A stretch of DNA of 64,000 bases from Mycobacterium basiliense (lineage in GTDB: Bacteria; Actinomycetota; Actinomycetes; Mycobacteriales; Mycobacteriaceae): the NCBI RefSeq assembly GCF_900292015.1, contig NZ_LR130759.1:496001-560000 (forward strand), in the 5' to 3' direction. This document shows, piece after piece, positions 17,552 to 25,861 of this stretch (its first letter is position 1; every line of letters begins with the position of its first letter). The position numbers were made by a program, and so were the translations under genes. The notes beneath the pieces are model-generated. The model was not told where the DNA came from. It made no database searches and saw only the letters and a list, made by a program, of their open reading frames with translations.

Positions 17552-19576
17552 GCCGACGGCCCGCTTGTCGAAGGGGACAGCGCGGACGGTGCCACCGTCG
17601 AAGAAGACGACTTCACGCTGACGCCCACCGGGGACGCGGCAAAACCGAGCGCAACTGACCAGTTGGTGGCCGCCATCCTGGGTACCCGGGAGGGCGCGGA
17701 CCAGGCCGGTCATCAGCTGACGTCGATCGGGGTGACCTGGACCGATCAGCTCGATGCGGACGAGCTGCGGAAGGCATTGGCGGCGCGCAAAGTCGACAAC
17801 GTCATGCTGGTTTCGGCGTTCTTGGCGGCGGTGGCGATGGCCCAGGCGGTCGGACAAGCTATTGGCTACGAGCGCATCGCGATGCTTCTGGTAGAGCCCG
17901 GCAGAGCGACGCTAGCCATGATCGATGCCATCGACGGATCTGTTGCCGACGTGCACAAAGAACCACTTGGCGGTACCGACGCCGCAGCTGAGCTGATCGC
18001 GTTGGTCTCGGGCGTGGATGGGCTGGAAGCGCGACCCGATGGGCTGGTCTTGATCGGCTCGGGCGTCGACATCGGTGCGAGCAAACCGCAGTTGGAGGCC
18101 GCGACAACGCTTGTGATCAGCACGCCCGAGGAGCCGGAGACAGCGCTGGCCCGCGGGGCGGCGCTGGCAGCTGCCAACACTGCGGTGTTCAACTCGTCCA
18201 CCGCCCCGCTTGCCTACCTGCAGAATTCCGAGACCGACCCGGTGTCACCCCGCTATTGCAGTGTTTATTCCGGTGTTGCCGCTTCGGCCGGTGCCGCGGC
18301 CGGTGCGGAGGAGCTGGCCTACAGTGCGGTACCGGACGAGGACGCCGACGCCCTCACCTCGGTGATGGACACGACGGACGGTGAGCGCGGGCAGCGCAGG
18401 CCCGCGCTGCTGTTCGGCAGCGCGGCTGCGGTGGCAGTCATTAGCGCGGTGATCGCGATGGAAATTTCGTTGGCGATCGGGATGCGCTCTAGCAGCATCG
18501 CTTTGTGGCCAACGCCGGGCCAACATCTGATCGTCCCAACGCAGCGAGTTCCGGTGCCACCGGCTGTGGCCTCCGCTCCCCAGCCGAGACCCGTTCGTCA
18601 GCCGGTCCAGGCCGGCACGCCCTCAACGGTGGACGCTTTCTCTCCCACTCTGCCGCCCGCGGCAGCGGTTCCGACCGATCCACCGGCGCTGGTTCCGGTA
18701 GTGGCGCCCGCGCCGGACTCTTGGGTACCGATCTTCGTGCCGGCCACCAGCCCTGCGCTGCACACCGAATCGCCACCGTTGGCGCTGTCTTGGCTAGCTC
18801 TTCTCACGCCGCAACGTCCTGCGCGTGTTTCGGGGTTCCCATGGCCGGTTCCCCTTCCGGTGTCGCCTTTGCCGTCGCCGGTTCCGGTTCCGGTTCCGGT
18901 GTCGCGGTCGCCTGTGGTGGTGTCGCCGTCGCCGGTTCCGGTGTCGCGGTCGCCTGTGGTGGTGTCGCCGTCGCCGGTTCCGGTGTCGCAGGCGCCGACG
19001 CATGTCCCCGTAGCACACCCACCTATTCCCGCTGAGGTGTCGCAGCCACCGGCCCCCGTTGTGCAGCCTCAATCCCCGGATGACTTGCCCGCGTTGGATG
19101 CGCCGCCGATCGCCGGCTTGCCCGGTCTGGACGTTCCACCTGCTCCTGGTCTGACCGGCTCCGGCGGTGCACCCGTTCCTGGTTCACCGGGCATCGAAGC
19201 TCCACCGGCCCCCGACTTGCCGCTGACCGTGCCCCAGATTCCGCAGACAGTTACGGTGCCGGCGCAGGAGCCATCGGCCAGCCTTGGTGGGGGAGGCATC
19301 TCTGGCGGTGGCGGTGGAAGTGTCACCGGCGGTGGCGGAGCGCCCAGCCTCGGCGGTGACGGTGGTGTCCCGAGCGGTGGGGGCGGCGGCTTTGGCATCG
19401 GCGGCGGAGGTGTGTCGAGCGGTGGTGGGGTCTCCAGTGGTGGCGGTATCTCCAGTGGTGGTGGGGTCTCCAGTGGTGGTGGTACCTCCACCGGCGGCGG
19501 GCATCCTAGACCGCGCCCGCCGGCTAATTCGGTCCACGGCCAGACGATGCGTTGCGCACCGCGGGCTCAGTCCTGA
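17552..19576 (+). pseudogene. 5'-truncated membrane ATPase-fold family member (paralogue 2)
   Basis: This is the same family as the genes at 10395, 32372 and 34094. Homology starts at about 17552 (DGPLVEGDSADGATVEEDD), matching residues about 17-35 of the intact copies, but the first 16-17 residues and their start codon are missing. The only in-frame starts lie at 17663 (TTG) and 17666 (GTG), inside the conserved core just before AAILGTREGA. Downstream the frame is open for 637 codons: core domain, a membrane helix at about 18405-18480, a Pro/Val/Ser-rich repeat region and a Gly/Ser-rich end. Either the gene lost its 5' end by deletion, or a short form without the first strand is made. Confidence 0.75.
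18901..18984 (+). repeat. perfect 42-bp tandem repeat, two copies
   Basis: Two identical adjacent 42-base units (18901-18942 and 18943-18984) encode two copies of a 14-residue Pro/Val/Ser unit in the tail of the truncated paralogue. A degenerate copy precedes them. Perfect identity implies recent duplication, and the unit length keeps the frame. Confidence 0.92.
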
Positions 19577-19928
19577 TCGAATGGCCGCAGCAAGCGGTCG
19601 CCATGTGGATTGGATTTCCTAGCGGCTCGGCGCAACCGCGACAACGTTCCGGTCTGGGTTCGGATGTAGCCGAGCGTGTCGGCATCAAGCACGCAAAGCC
19701 ACAAGCGGCGCGGTCGCGTTGATGCCGGCCAAGCCGAGCATCTTCGGTGGCGTCACGCGTGGGGACGTCATAGGAGAACACCGTCGACGATCTTGCCCGG
19801 AACGCGTGCGCGGCTTCTAGCTGTTTGACATCCTCGAATTGCGCTTCGCAGGCCGCCAATTCGTCTTGATTTGGCGCTTGCTTGTCCGCGACCCAGCGGC
19901 CTTGGCGTCCGAAACGGAGGTGTCTGCT
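19577..19928. other. gene-free stretch, 352 bases
   Basis: No convincing gene. The minus strand reads a short protein-like stretch (ACEAQFEDVKQLEAAHAFR) around 19790-19865 that could be a decayed remnant, but it has no start, domain or intact end. No tRNA, repeat or palindrome was seen. Confidence 0.5.
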
Positions 19929-21422
19929 TTGGTGGTTTTCGTCGCACGAGTGCTTCTGGGTGTGATCTTCACTGTGGCTGCCGCTACCAAGCTGGCAGAC
20001 CGCGGCGATCATCGTCGGGCGGTCGCCGGATTCGGCGTGCCCCAAGCTCTGGCCGGACCGCTGGGGTGGGCCTTGGTACTGGCGGAGCTGGCTGCCGGAC
20101 TGATGCTGCTCGTGGGACCGTTTATCCGAGTCGGCGCCCTGACTGTAATGGTGCTGGCCGCGGCGTTCAGCGTGGCGGTGGTGGTCAACCTCGCGCGTGA
20201 CCGACGGCCTGCCTGTCACTGTTTCGGGCGGTTCTCTTCGGCGCCCATCGGGTGGACGACGGTGGCGCGCAACGGGTGCATCGCGGCGGCGGCCGCGTTC
20301 GTGGCGCTGGAAGGTCAATTCGGTTGGGGGTTCTCGGTGCTCACGATCACGCTGCTGGGGCTGTGGATCGGGCCCAGAGTGCGGCGGAACTGGCGCGCGC
20401 GAGCGGGCGCTGAGGCTCCGGGCTTTGTACTGCCGGACACCGACGGTCGAACCTGGACGCTCGAGGCGTTACTAGAGCCGCAGCGTCCGCTGGTTCTGGT
20501 TTTCAGTCAGACCGGTTGCAGCGCCTGCGATGCCCTGCTGCCCGAGATAGCCGAATGGCAGCGTGACATCGACGATCTCCTGACAGTCGTGGTGGTCAAC
20601 GGTGGTCCGGTAGACGACGCACTCGACCCGCAGGGCCCGTCAAGGGTGCTGGTCGACGAGTACCGGGCCACGTTGGCCGGCTACGGCATCACCGCCACCC
20701 CCAGCGCGGTGCTCATCGTCGGCGAACGAAAACTGGTTGCCGCACCTGCGCGCGGGGCGGGCGCGATCCGAGCCCTCGTTGACCAAGCGCGCAGCCTTGC
20801 CGACGAACGGCGGTTTACCCGCCGCCGAGCCCTGGGCCGAGCGATGGCCGGCCTGGCGTCGGCCGCTGCGGTGCCTGGCGTCGCGTCCACGTTTGGTGCC
20901 GCCAACAAGGCCAGCGCTTCGCCCACCGGTGGCCCGCTTCAGGTCGGCGATGTCTGGCTATGTGATCAGACCTATGCGCTGTGCACGTCGGCGCCGTGCG
21001 TGCGCTCCGACACCGACCCGGGCATCTCGGTCTGTGATTGTGTTGTGCTGAACGGCTATTCGATGGGCTTTACGACCTGCGATCAGCGCACGCCTTCGGG
21101 CCGGAAGGTGATTTCGACGTTCTCCACCGACAACGTCAACGAGAACTTCGGCATCATGTCCTGTCCGTCGGGAGTGCCGTGGGCCAATTGCCTGGACATG
21201 GTGTGTGAGGTCGATGCCGCGAATCCCGCACGGGCACAATGCATGTGCCAGACGGTGACCGACAGCGCGTCCAAGACCTTTGGGGGCGGCTGCGACGCCT
21301 CCCGGTGTGCAACGACGATCTGGTCGGCCGCCACCACCGACCTGCCCGGAACCGAGCAGTACCGCACCGGCATGAAGCAACTCGGTCGATCGGTGAACTT
21401 TCCGAAGACATGCGGTAGCTAA
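19929..21422 (+). CDS. MauE-like membrane domain + thioredoxin-like domain + 14-Cys domain fusion
   Basis: About 497 residues in three parts. Residues 1-150 are a four-helix MauE/DoxX-like membrane domain with the CHCFG motif (Cys96, Cys98). Residues 160-290 are a thioredoxin-like domain with the redox motif CSAC (Cys197, Cys200) and a cis-Pro (TATPSAV). Then a Tat-like TRRRALGRAMAGL hydrophobic segment (residues 297-320) leads into a C-terminal domain of about 150 residues with 14 cysteines. The start is uncertain: the GGAGG site at 19916-19920 best fits TTG at 19929 or GTG at 19932, while the frame is open from 19839. MauE and MauD assist disulfide formation in MauA, so this could be a self-contained electron carrier, oxidoreductase and Cys-rich substrate. 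The exact role is unknown. Confidence 0.75.
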   Translation: MVVFVARVLLGVIFTVAAATKLADRGDHRRAVAGFGVPQALAGPLGWALVLAELAAGLMLLVGPFIRVGALTVMVLAAAFSVAVVVNLARDRRPACHCFGRFSSAPIGWTTVARNGCIAAAAAFVALEGQFGWGFSVLTITLLGLWIGPRVRRNWRARAGAEAPGFVLPDTDGRTWTLEALLEPQRPLVLVFSQTGCSACDALLPEIAEWQRDIDDLLTVVVVNGGPVDDALDPQGPSRVLVDEYRATLAGYGITATPSAVLIVGERKLVAAPARGAGAIRALVDQARSLADERRFTRRRALGRAMAGLASAAAVPGVASTFGAANKASASPTGGPLQVGDVWLCDQTYALCTSAPCVRSDTDPGISVCDCVVLNGYSMGFTTCDQRTPSGRKVISTFSTDNVNENFGIMSCPSGVPWANCLDMVCEVDAANPARAQCMCQTVTDSASKTFGGGCDASRCATTIWSAATTDLPGTEQYRTGMKQLGRSVNFPKTCGS

Positions 21423-21445
21423 GGTACGTCGACGCCAACGGTCCG

Positions 21446-21490
21446 TGGAGCCGACGACGGGAATCGAACCCCCGTAATCAGCTTGGGAAG
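21446..21490 (-). repeat. attL: degenerate copy of tRNA-Gly 3' end
   Basis: These 45 bases match 28639-28683 at 42 positions and cover the tRNA from the anticodon loop to the encoded CCA. Similarity stops abruptly at the anticodon stem. The mismatches include one that breaks the T-stem. This marks the left end of the element and is probably the displaced host 3' end. Confidence 0.88.
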
Positions 21491-21613
21491 TCGATTCGAT
21501 AGGTCCAAGCGGGTCCATGCCCGTCCTGCAACTCGAGGCGGGAGGAGCGTTGAACTGCGCAAACATCCTCGGTGCGTCCAAGTGTGTCCGCATCTGTTTG
21601 GCGTGAGTTCAGG

Positions 21614-21642
21614 TCGAGTTGTGATACTCACGTGATACCGAG
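21614..21642 (+). promoter_or_regulatory. left 29-bp repeat with paired GTGATAC (candidate integrase arm site or remnant of int 3' end)
   Basis: Twenty-nine bases match 28566-28594 with two mismatches. Each copy holds two GTGATAC heptamers spaced 11 bases apart (21621 and 21632 here), about one helical turn. It lies 123 bases inside attL. The same string encodes the last codons of the integrase at the right end, so it could instead be a relic of a second integrase gene. Confidence 0.65.
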
Positions 21643-21708
21643 GCTCACCGCCCGCGCGGCGTGTCGCATATTGGGTAGGCCCGTGACCAGCCAATACAGC
21701 CACTTGGG

Positions 21709-21743
21709 TGTAGACCGGTCTACAAAATCGGTTGTGGCACAAC
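21709..21743. promoter_or_regulatory. two perfect palindromes upstream of the small Zn-motif gene
   Basis: TGTAGACCGGTCTACA (21709-21724) is a perfect 16-base palindrome and GTTGTGGCACAAC (21731-21743) a perfect 13-base one with a single central base. They are six bases apart and 27-61 bases upstream of the ATG at 21770. They look like operators for dimeric regulators, possibly the element's repressor. Confidence 0.6.
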
Positions 21744-21769
21744 ATATTTCGCCGGTAGCGTACAGCACC

Positions 21770-22079
21770 ATGACCACCACCACCGAGTGCACGCTCTGCA
21801 CCGTCCCGACAGACCGCACTGACGGCACCTGCGCATTCTGCGCCGACTACACGCCACCGGCACCCGCCGACGCCGTTACCCCCTACAGGCGCGGTCATAA
21901 AAGGCGGCGGCCCGACCAGCGGCCACCAGCTTGACGTCGATGTCGACCCAGAGGCACCCGGCGCCCCAGCAGCATTCATCGACTGTGACGGCGAGGTAAT
22001 GCTCGACACCGAAGGGCTGCAGCGCCTGGCCGTCGCATGTCAGCAGGCGGCCGAACGGCTGCGGCGGCTCGGCGCGTAA
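21770..22079 (+). pseudogene. small two-CxxC protein, frameshifted in a C-run
   Basis: From the ATG at 21770 the frame encodes CTLC and CAFC zinc-ribbon-like pairs and stops at 21934 after a basic, non-conserved tail. A +1 shift within the CCCCC run at 21879-21883 joins it to a second open segment ending at 22079 (FIDCDGEVMLDTEGLQRLAV and a helical QQAAERLRRLGA). Together they make a plausible 102-residue protein. With four C's instead of five the frame is intact. This is either a frameshift mutation, a sequencing slip, or a +1 programmed shift at CCC-T. Confidence 0.6.
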
Positions 22080-22092
22080 GAGCGCCGCGGGG

Positions 22093-22932
22093 TCAAACGA
22101 GCTTGAGTCGGTGCGCCGCGGCTTCGAGATCGTCTCGAAATTTATCGAGACTTGCGAGGGTATACATGCCGTCGATTTGCTTATTCGCCCAGAGGGCATG
22201 AATGCGTTTCAAATCCGCCTGCCGTGATTTCCAGCCAATACCGTCGATCACAGCAAAAACAAATTGTGTTGGAAGGCGGACCTCCGCCATTTCCTCAATC
22301 TCACGAACGGCGTCAGTGAGCTTGCTGCCGGTAGAGTCAAACCCTTTTGCGGCAACCACGATGAGTGCGTTCTTGTCGTCAGGGACGATCAAATCTGCGG
22401 GCGCGGTCCGATTATTGCGGCCTGTGTAACGCGACCGGGCGACCCACGACAGCCCGAGATCCTCGGCGATAGCGGCGATCTCGTCCTCGACCTTGCGTCC
22501 TGACGCTTGACCACCAAACGCAGTGACGCGCGGCCCGGCACGTGCAATGAGCACATCGGCGAAACCGTACTCGCGGACAATCTGCGTGCGCAGCAGCCGG
22601 AGTAGGTCGAAGTCTTCGTCGAGCACGGTGATCAAGTCTGTGGCGCGCGTGCGGGCCAGCGTGACAAAACCGGACGTGTCCAGCTTGTCGCGCAGCGCGT
22701 TCTTGAGTTTCTCCTGCGACAGGCCGACCACCAGGCCGAGCACCGCCACCCAATCAGGATGGGCCGCAACCCAATCCGCCAGAGCAGTGGTTTCGACAGT
22801 CTGGATTGAGGTAAGGCTTGCGACGGCCTCGCGGATGTTCTCTGCTTCCGGTGTCGACGCGGTTGGGTCCACGTGGGCTGTTAGCCGCCCCAGTGACGCC
22901 AGATAGCTCTCAAACGAAACCGCGTCGCTCAC
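22093..22932 (-). CDS. DpnII-like restriction endonuclease (putative)
   Basis: A 279-residue protein encoded three bases after the Dam-type methyltransferase. The C-terminal half resembles the DpnII/MboI family: GRKVEDEIA (residues 145-153), PADLIVP with Asp180, then ALIVVAAKGFDSTGSKL (residues 189-205), where the GSKL block is typical of the family. In the PD-(D/E)xK scheme the acidic residue just before Lys196 appears to be Ala, so the catalytic set may be altered or the alignment shifted. The N-terminal half is helical. Paired with the methyltransferase it would form a type II restriction-modification unit that protects the host or the element. The target site is not readable; GATC is the family norm. 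Confidence 0.65.
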   Translation of the reverse strand: MSDAVSFESYLASLGRLTAHVDPTASTPEAENIREAVASLTSIQTVETTALADWVAAHPDWVAVLGLVVGLSQEKLKNALRDKLDTSGFVTLARTRATDLITVLDEDFDLLRLLRTQIVREYGFADVLIARAGPRVTAFGGQASGRKVEDEIAAIAEDLGLSWVARSRYTGRNNRTAPADLIVPDDKNALIVVAAKGFDSTGSKLTDAVREIEEMAEVRLPTQFVFAVIDGIGWKSRQADLKRIHALWANKQIDGMYTLASLDKFRDDLEAAAHRLKLV

Positions 22933-22935
22933 TTA

Positions 22936-23976
22936 CTAGTCCCGTCCGATGAAAATATATTCGCTTACGTCGCGGCGCGCGGCGGCCACGTGCGTGCCAA
23001 AACTGTACTTATGGTCCACCGCGATGGTTTCCACCGATGGCTTGACCTTGCCAAGGAGGTCGCGGATTCTGTCGGCGTCCGGGATTGCATTCGACGAGTA
23101 GGAAAGCACGATTGCTCCTGCGTGCTCGAAATGCTCGAACGAGCGCAACAGGGCATCTTCAATGGTGCGCTTATACGCGAATGGAGTGAAGCGCTTCTCC
23201 AGCTTCTTTGTTTTGGTGTGCTCCATGATGGTGACGCCACGCCAATACACGCTCAGACCCTCAAGGAAGTGATAGCGCTTGATGTAATCGTTGTCGTCGC
23301 TTGGCGGCGCGTAGGGAGGATCAAGATAGACCAGATCTGCTGTTGATTCGGGGATCTCGAACACGTCCCCGCGACGCGCTCGGCTGCGCCTACCGTTGCT
23401 GAACACTGTTGCGTTGTAATCGGCGGCGCGCTCGCGGAAGTGTTCGCGCAGCGTCATTCGCAGGTCGCGGCGACCGTCGGCATAGCGGGTGCCGTCGGTG
23501 AAGGTGAACACTCCTCGGGGCTGTTTGCGAGCCGCTGAGAGGATCAGAGCGGCGAGAGCGAGGTCTCTGCGGTGGCCGGTAAGCGTGTCGATGTGGGACC
23601 ACGCCGAGTCGAGGAATTGGCGATCTTCGGCGGTGAAGTACAACCCATCAAACTTCGTTTGGATGAAATCGCGATCATCGGCTGGCGGCCCGCAAATCTG
23701 GTCAATGAGTTCCGGTTCGAGTCGAACAGCCGAGTTCTGAACGGTTGCCGATGCGATGACCGACGGGAAGTTCAGGAAGTCGTTTGCAGTGACCGCGTAC
23801 CCCTGGGCTTTGAGGAGGTATGACACGACGCCAGAGCCCGAAAAGGCATCGACCGCCGTAGTCCCGCCGATCTCGGCGAATACTCGTTCTAGGTGCGGCA
23901 ACAGCCTGTATTTGGAGCCCATGTAACGGAGCCGCGGGAATCGCTGGGCCTTCGCGACGATATCGGTTGAGGTCAT
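22936..23976 (-). CDS. D12-class (Dam-type) N6-adenine DNA methyltransferase
   Basis: A 346-residue enzyme. The class alpha order is clear: N-terminal LRYMGSKYRLLPHL (residues 17-30), the SAM-binding motif DAFSGSG (residues 43-49) and the catalytic DPPY (residues 219-222) followed by a Tyr-rich segment (YIKRYHFLEG). It transfers a methyl group to adenine N6 in a short target. An alternative ATG seven codons upstream exists. It is the first gene of a two-gene unit with the nuclease, so the methylase would be made first. AT content is visibly higher than in the flanking chromosome, consistent with transfer. Confidence 0.88.
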   Translation of the reverse strand: MTSTDIVAKAQRFPRLRYMGSKYRLLPHLERVFAEIGGTTAVDAFSGSGVVSYLLKAQGYAVTANDFLNFPSVIASATVQNSAVRLEPELIDQICGPPADDRDFIQTKFDGLYFTAEDRQFLDSAWSHIDTLTGHRRDLALAALILSAARKQPRGVFTFTDGTRYADGRRDLRMTLREHFRERAADYNATVFSNGRRSRARRGDVFEIPESTADLVYLDPPYAPPSDDNDYIKRYHFLEGLSVYWRGVTIMEHTKTKKLEKRFTPFAYKRTIEDALLRSFEHFEHAGAIVLSYSSNAIPDADRIRDLLGKVKPSVETIAVDHKYSFGTHVAAARRDVSEYIFIGRD

Positions 23977-24087
23977 CTCGACACTTTGGCGCGGCACTCC
24001 GACAGGTTCCCACAGGAAAGCTGCGGATCTAGGTAGTTGGGCGCGGTGTGCCGCCGCCGCCGTGATCGGGTCATTCGTCGGCCGCGC

Positions 24088-24396
24088 CTATGCCTCCCTG
24101 GTGTCGGTGCGGCGGCCGATTGAGACGAGTCCCTCGGCGGCCGGGTCGAACGGCTCATCGGGCATCGCCATAGCGGCCTCAAGGCCCGGTGTGTCGTGCT
24201 TGTCGAGCCACTCCCGCCCGGCGGCCTGCCAGTCGGCGTAGGCGGCCCAGTACGTCGCTTCCCAGTCAGTCGAGCCCACCGGGGGCACAGAGGCGGGCAG
24301 CCAGTCGGCCGGGTCGTACACGCTCAGCCAGCCGGGCGGCTCAGCCACCGGTTTCGTCGGGCCTGCCGGGGTCCGTCGTTTGCGTCGATAGCCCAC
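24088..24396 (-). CDS. small element protein, unknown
   Basis: A 102-residue protein starting at a GTG four bases after the end of the small-terminase-like gene, so the two are probably cotranslated. It opens with a basic stretch (YRRKRRTP), then a Trp/Tyr-rich acidic region (DPADWLPA, DWEATYWAAYADWQAAGREW). Placement after the terminase-like gene is common for phage accessory proteins, but I recognise no domain. Confidence 0.6.
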   Translation of the reverse strand: MGYRRKRRTPAGPTKPVAEPPGWLSVYDPADWLPASVPPVGSTDWEATYWAAYADWQAAGREWLDKHDTPGLEAAMAMPDEPFDPAAEGLVSIGRRTDTREA

Positions 24397-24400
24397 CGGG

Positions 24401-24700
24401 TCAGCTCCCGTCGATGTCGTCGAGGGCGCCCTTCGGCAGGCCCAGCGCGCCGACCACCTTCGCCAGGGCGAGGGTCTGTTGCCGGCCCTGGACGGCCGCC
24501 GGGTGCACACGCGGGCCCTGCGCAGAGTCAATTACCGCGCCGCTTTCGGCGACTTTTGCCCGCAGATCGGCCAGAAAATCGCGGATCTTGCAGGCTTCCT
24601 CCAACAGCGCCAGTTCGGGCGCGTCCAGCTCGTATTCGCCGGTCACCGCGTCCCACAGGCGGCGGCCGGGTGTGCTCAGGCCGCGGGGTCTATTCGCCAT
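24401..24700 (-). CDS. small terminase subunit-like protein
   Basis: A 99-residue helical protein resembling P27-type small terminase subunits of actinophages: GLSTPGRRLWDAVTGEYELDAPELALLEEAC (residues 7-37, read in two blocks) and the C-terminal HPAAVQGRQQTLALAKVVGALGLP pattern. Small terminase recognises pac or cos sites for packaging. There is no large terminase in the element. Satellites use such a subunit to redirect a helper phage's packaging, so this gene supports a satellite reading. Confidence 0.65.
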   Translation of the reverse strand: MANRPRGLSTPGRRLWDAVTGEYELDAPELALLEEACKIRDFLADLRAKVAESGAVIDSAQGPRVHPAAVQGRQQTLALAKVVGALGLPKGALDDIDGS

Positions 24701-24887
24701 CAGGCACCCCCAAGGCCCGTATTTTCAAGGATCTCGGGGGTAGAAACCCGCCTACGCCACGGGAGGCGGCCGGGTGCGTTGCGGGGTCACCCCCCACCCC
24801 CTTGCTGGCCTGCGGCGATGGGTGTAGACCAGTCGACGCCGGCGGTTTGCTCGGCTGTCGTGGGTGTGATCGTGGTGGTGTCATCGT

Positions 24888-25043
24888 GTGGGCTACCTCG
24901 TCGCCCTGGTGCTCGTCGTCATGTTGGTGGGCCAGGTGGCCCGGCCGTGTTCACGCGCCAACGTCGGCACGGCCGGGCCTACCTGGGTGCGGTTCCCGGT
25001 GAGCTTCCCGCGCGGGAGAAAGGAGCCGAAAGGCCACGGGTGA
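24888..25043 (+). CDS. possible small hydrophobic membrane protein
   Basis: A 51-codon frame on the opposite strand to its neighbours, starting at GTG 24888. It begins with a strongly hydrophobic stretch (YLVALVLVVMLVGQVA), followed by a basic tail, as in small membrane proteins of phages. There is no strong ribosome site. The rest of 24701-25063 shows no other gene. Confidence 0.35.
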   Translation: MGYLVALVLVVMLVGQVARPCSRANVGTAGPTWVRFPVSFPRGRKEPKGHG

Positions 25044-25063
25044 TGGCGCTCACCGGCCGCGGT

Positions 25064-25834
25064 CTATCCGGCGAACGCGCGGGCGTTGGCGTTCTGCTCC
25101 CGCCGGATGTGTTCGCGCTGCTCGGCTTCGGCCTTCTCGCGTTGGTAGGCGGGTTGGGCGGCCTCGACAGCTTCGGCCTGCGTGGGGAACCACAACGTGT
25201 TCTTGCGGCTGATCCCGTCGAGGAACTGCGCGGCGACGCTGGGACCGCGGCCGGGCTTGTCGGGGTTCTTCCAGCGGGAGGCGTCGACCGGCCCGACGCG
25301 CAGCGACTCGTAGCCGCCGCGGTACAGGTAGCCGTCGCGCAGGCTGTAGAGGGTGTCCAGTTCGGCGGCCACGGTGTCGACCTCGGCGACGAGCTGCGCG
25401 CCTTTGTGGTCGCCGTCGCGGACGAGCTGCATCACGTCTTGGCTGGGCAGCTTCGCGGCCGCGGTCAGGTGCTCGATGGCCTTATCTGCCTGCGCTTTGA
25501 GCTGCGGATAGATGTCGTCGTGGGTGTCGATGACGGCGGCCAGGACGGCCAGGGCGGCGTCTACCTTGGTGTTTTGGTGTTCGGCGGCGTGGCGCTGGTG
25601 GGCCAGCTCGGCGAGCAGCAGGCCGTTGATGTGGTCGGCGTCGCGGTCGGCGAGGATGGCCTCGCGGATGGCGTTCTGGGCGGGCGGCTTCGGTGCGGTG
25701 TCCTCGATGCGGGTGAGGGTGTCGACGGCGGTGGCCACCGGCTTGGGCAAGACGATTTTGCGGTCGGCGAGCTGATCGAGCAGGCCGTGGGATTGAAATA
25801 GTGCGTTGTTTCGGCTGTTCTTCCAGGGTTGCAT
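25064..25834 (-). CDS. 256-residue element protein, helical, unknown
   Basis: Starts with QPWKNSRNNALFQSHGLLD and is rich in Ala, Glu and Gln, with long amphipathic helices likely over residues 40-140 and a Lys/Glu-rich end (KAEAEQREHIRREQNA). There is no recognised enzyme motif. A mid-part with Trp and Gly (YLYRGGYESLRVG, SRKNTLWFPTQ) looks globular. It sits between the HTH gene and the terminase-like gene, a place where phiRv-type elements carry unannotated proteins. Confidence 0.65.
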   Translation of the reverse strand: MQPWKNSRNNALFQSHGLLDQLADRKIVLPKPVATAVDTLTRIEDTAPKPPAQNAIREAILADRDADHINGLLLAELAHQRHAAEHQNTKVDAALAVLAAVIDTHDDIYPQLKAQADKAIEHLTAAAKLPSQDVMQLVRDGDHKGAQLVAEVDTVAAELDTLYSLRDGYLYRGGYESLRVGPVDASRWKNPDKPGRGPSVAAQFLDGISRKNTLWFPTQAEAVEAAQPAYQREKAEAEQREHIRREQNANARAFAG

Positions 25835-25861
25835 TTGTGTTGTTTCCTAACGGTTTTCGGG

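Noticed and set aside
24196..25801. Large plus-strand frames opposite the terminase-like and 256-residue genes
   Set aside because: Arg/Gly-rich composition typical of shadow frames; the minus-strand genes have coherent sequence and tight spacing.
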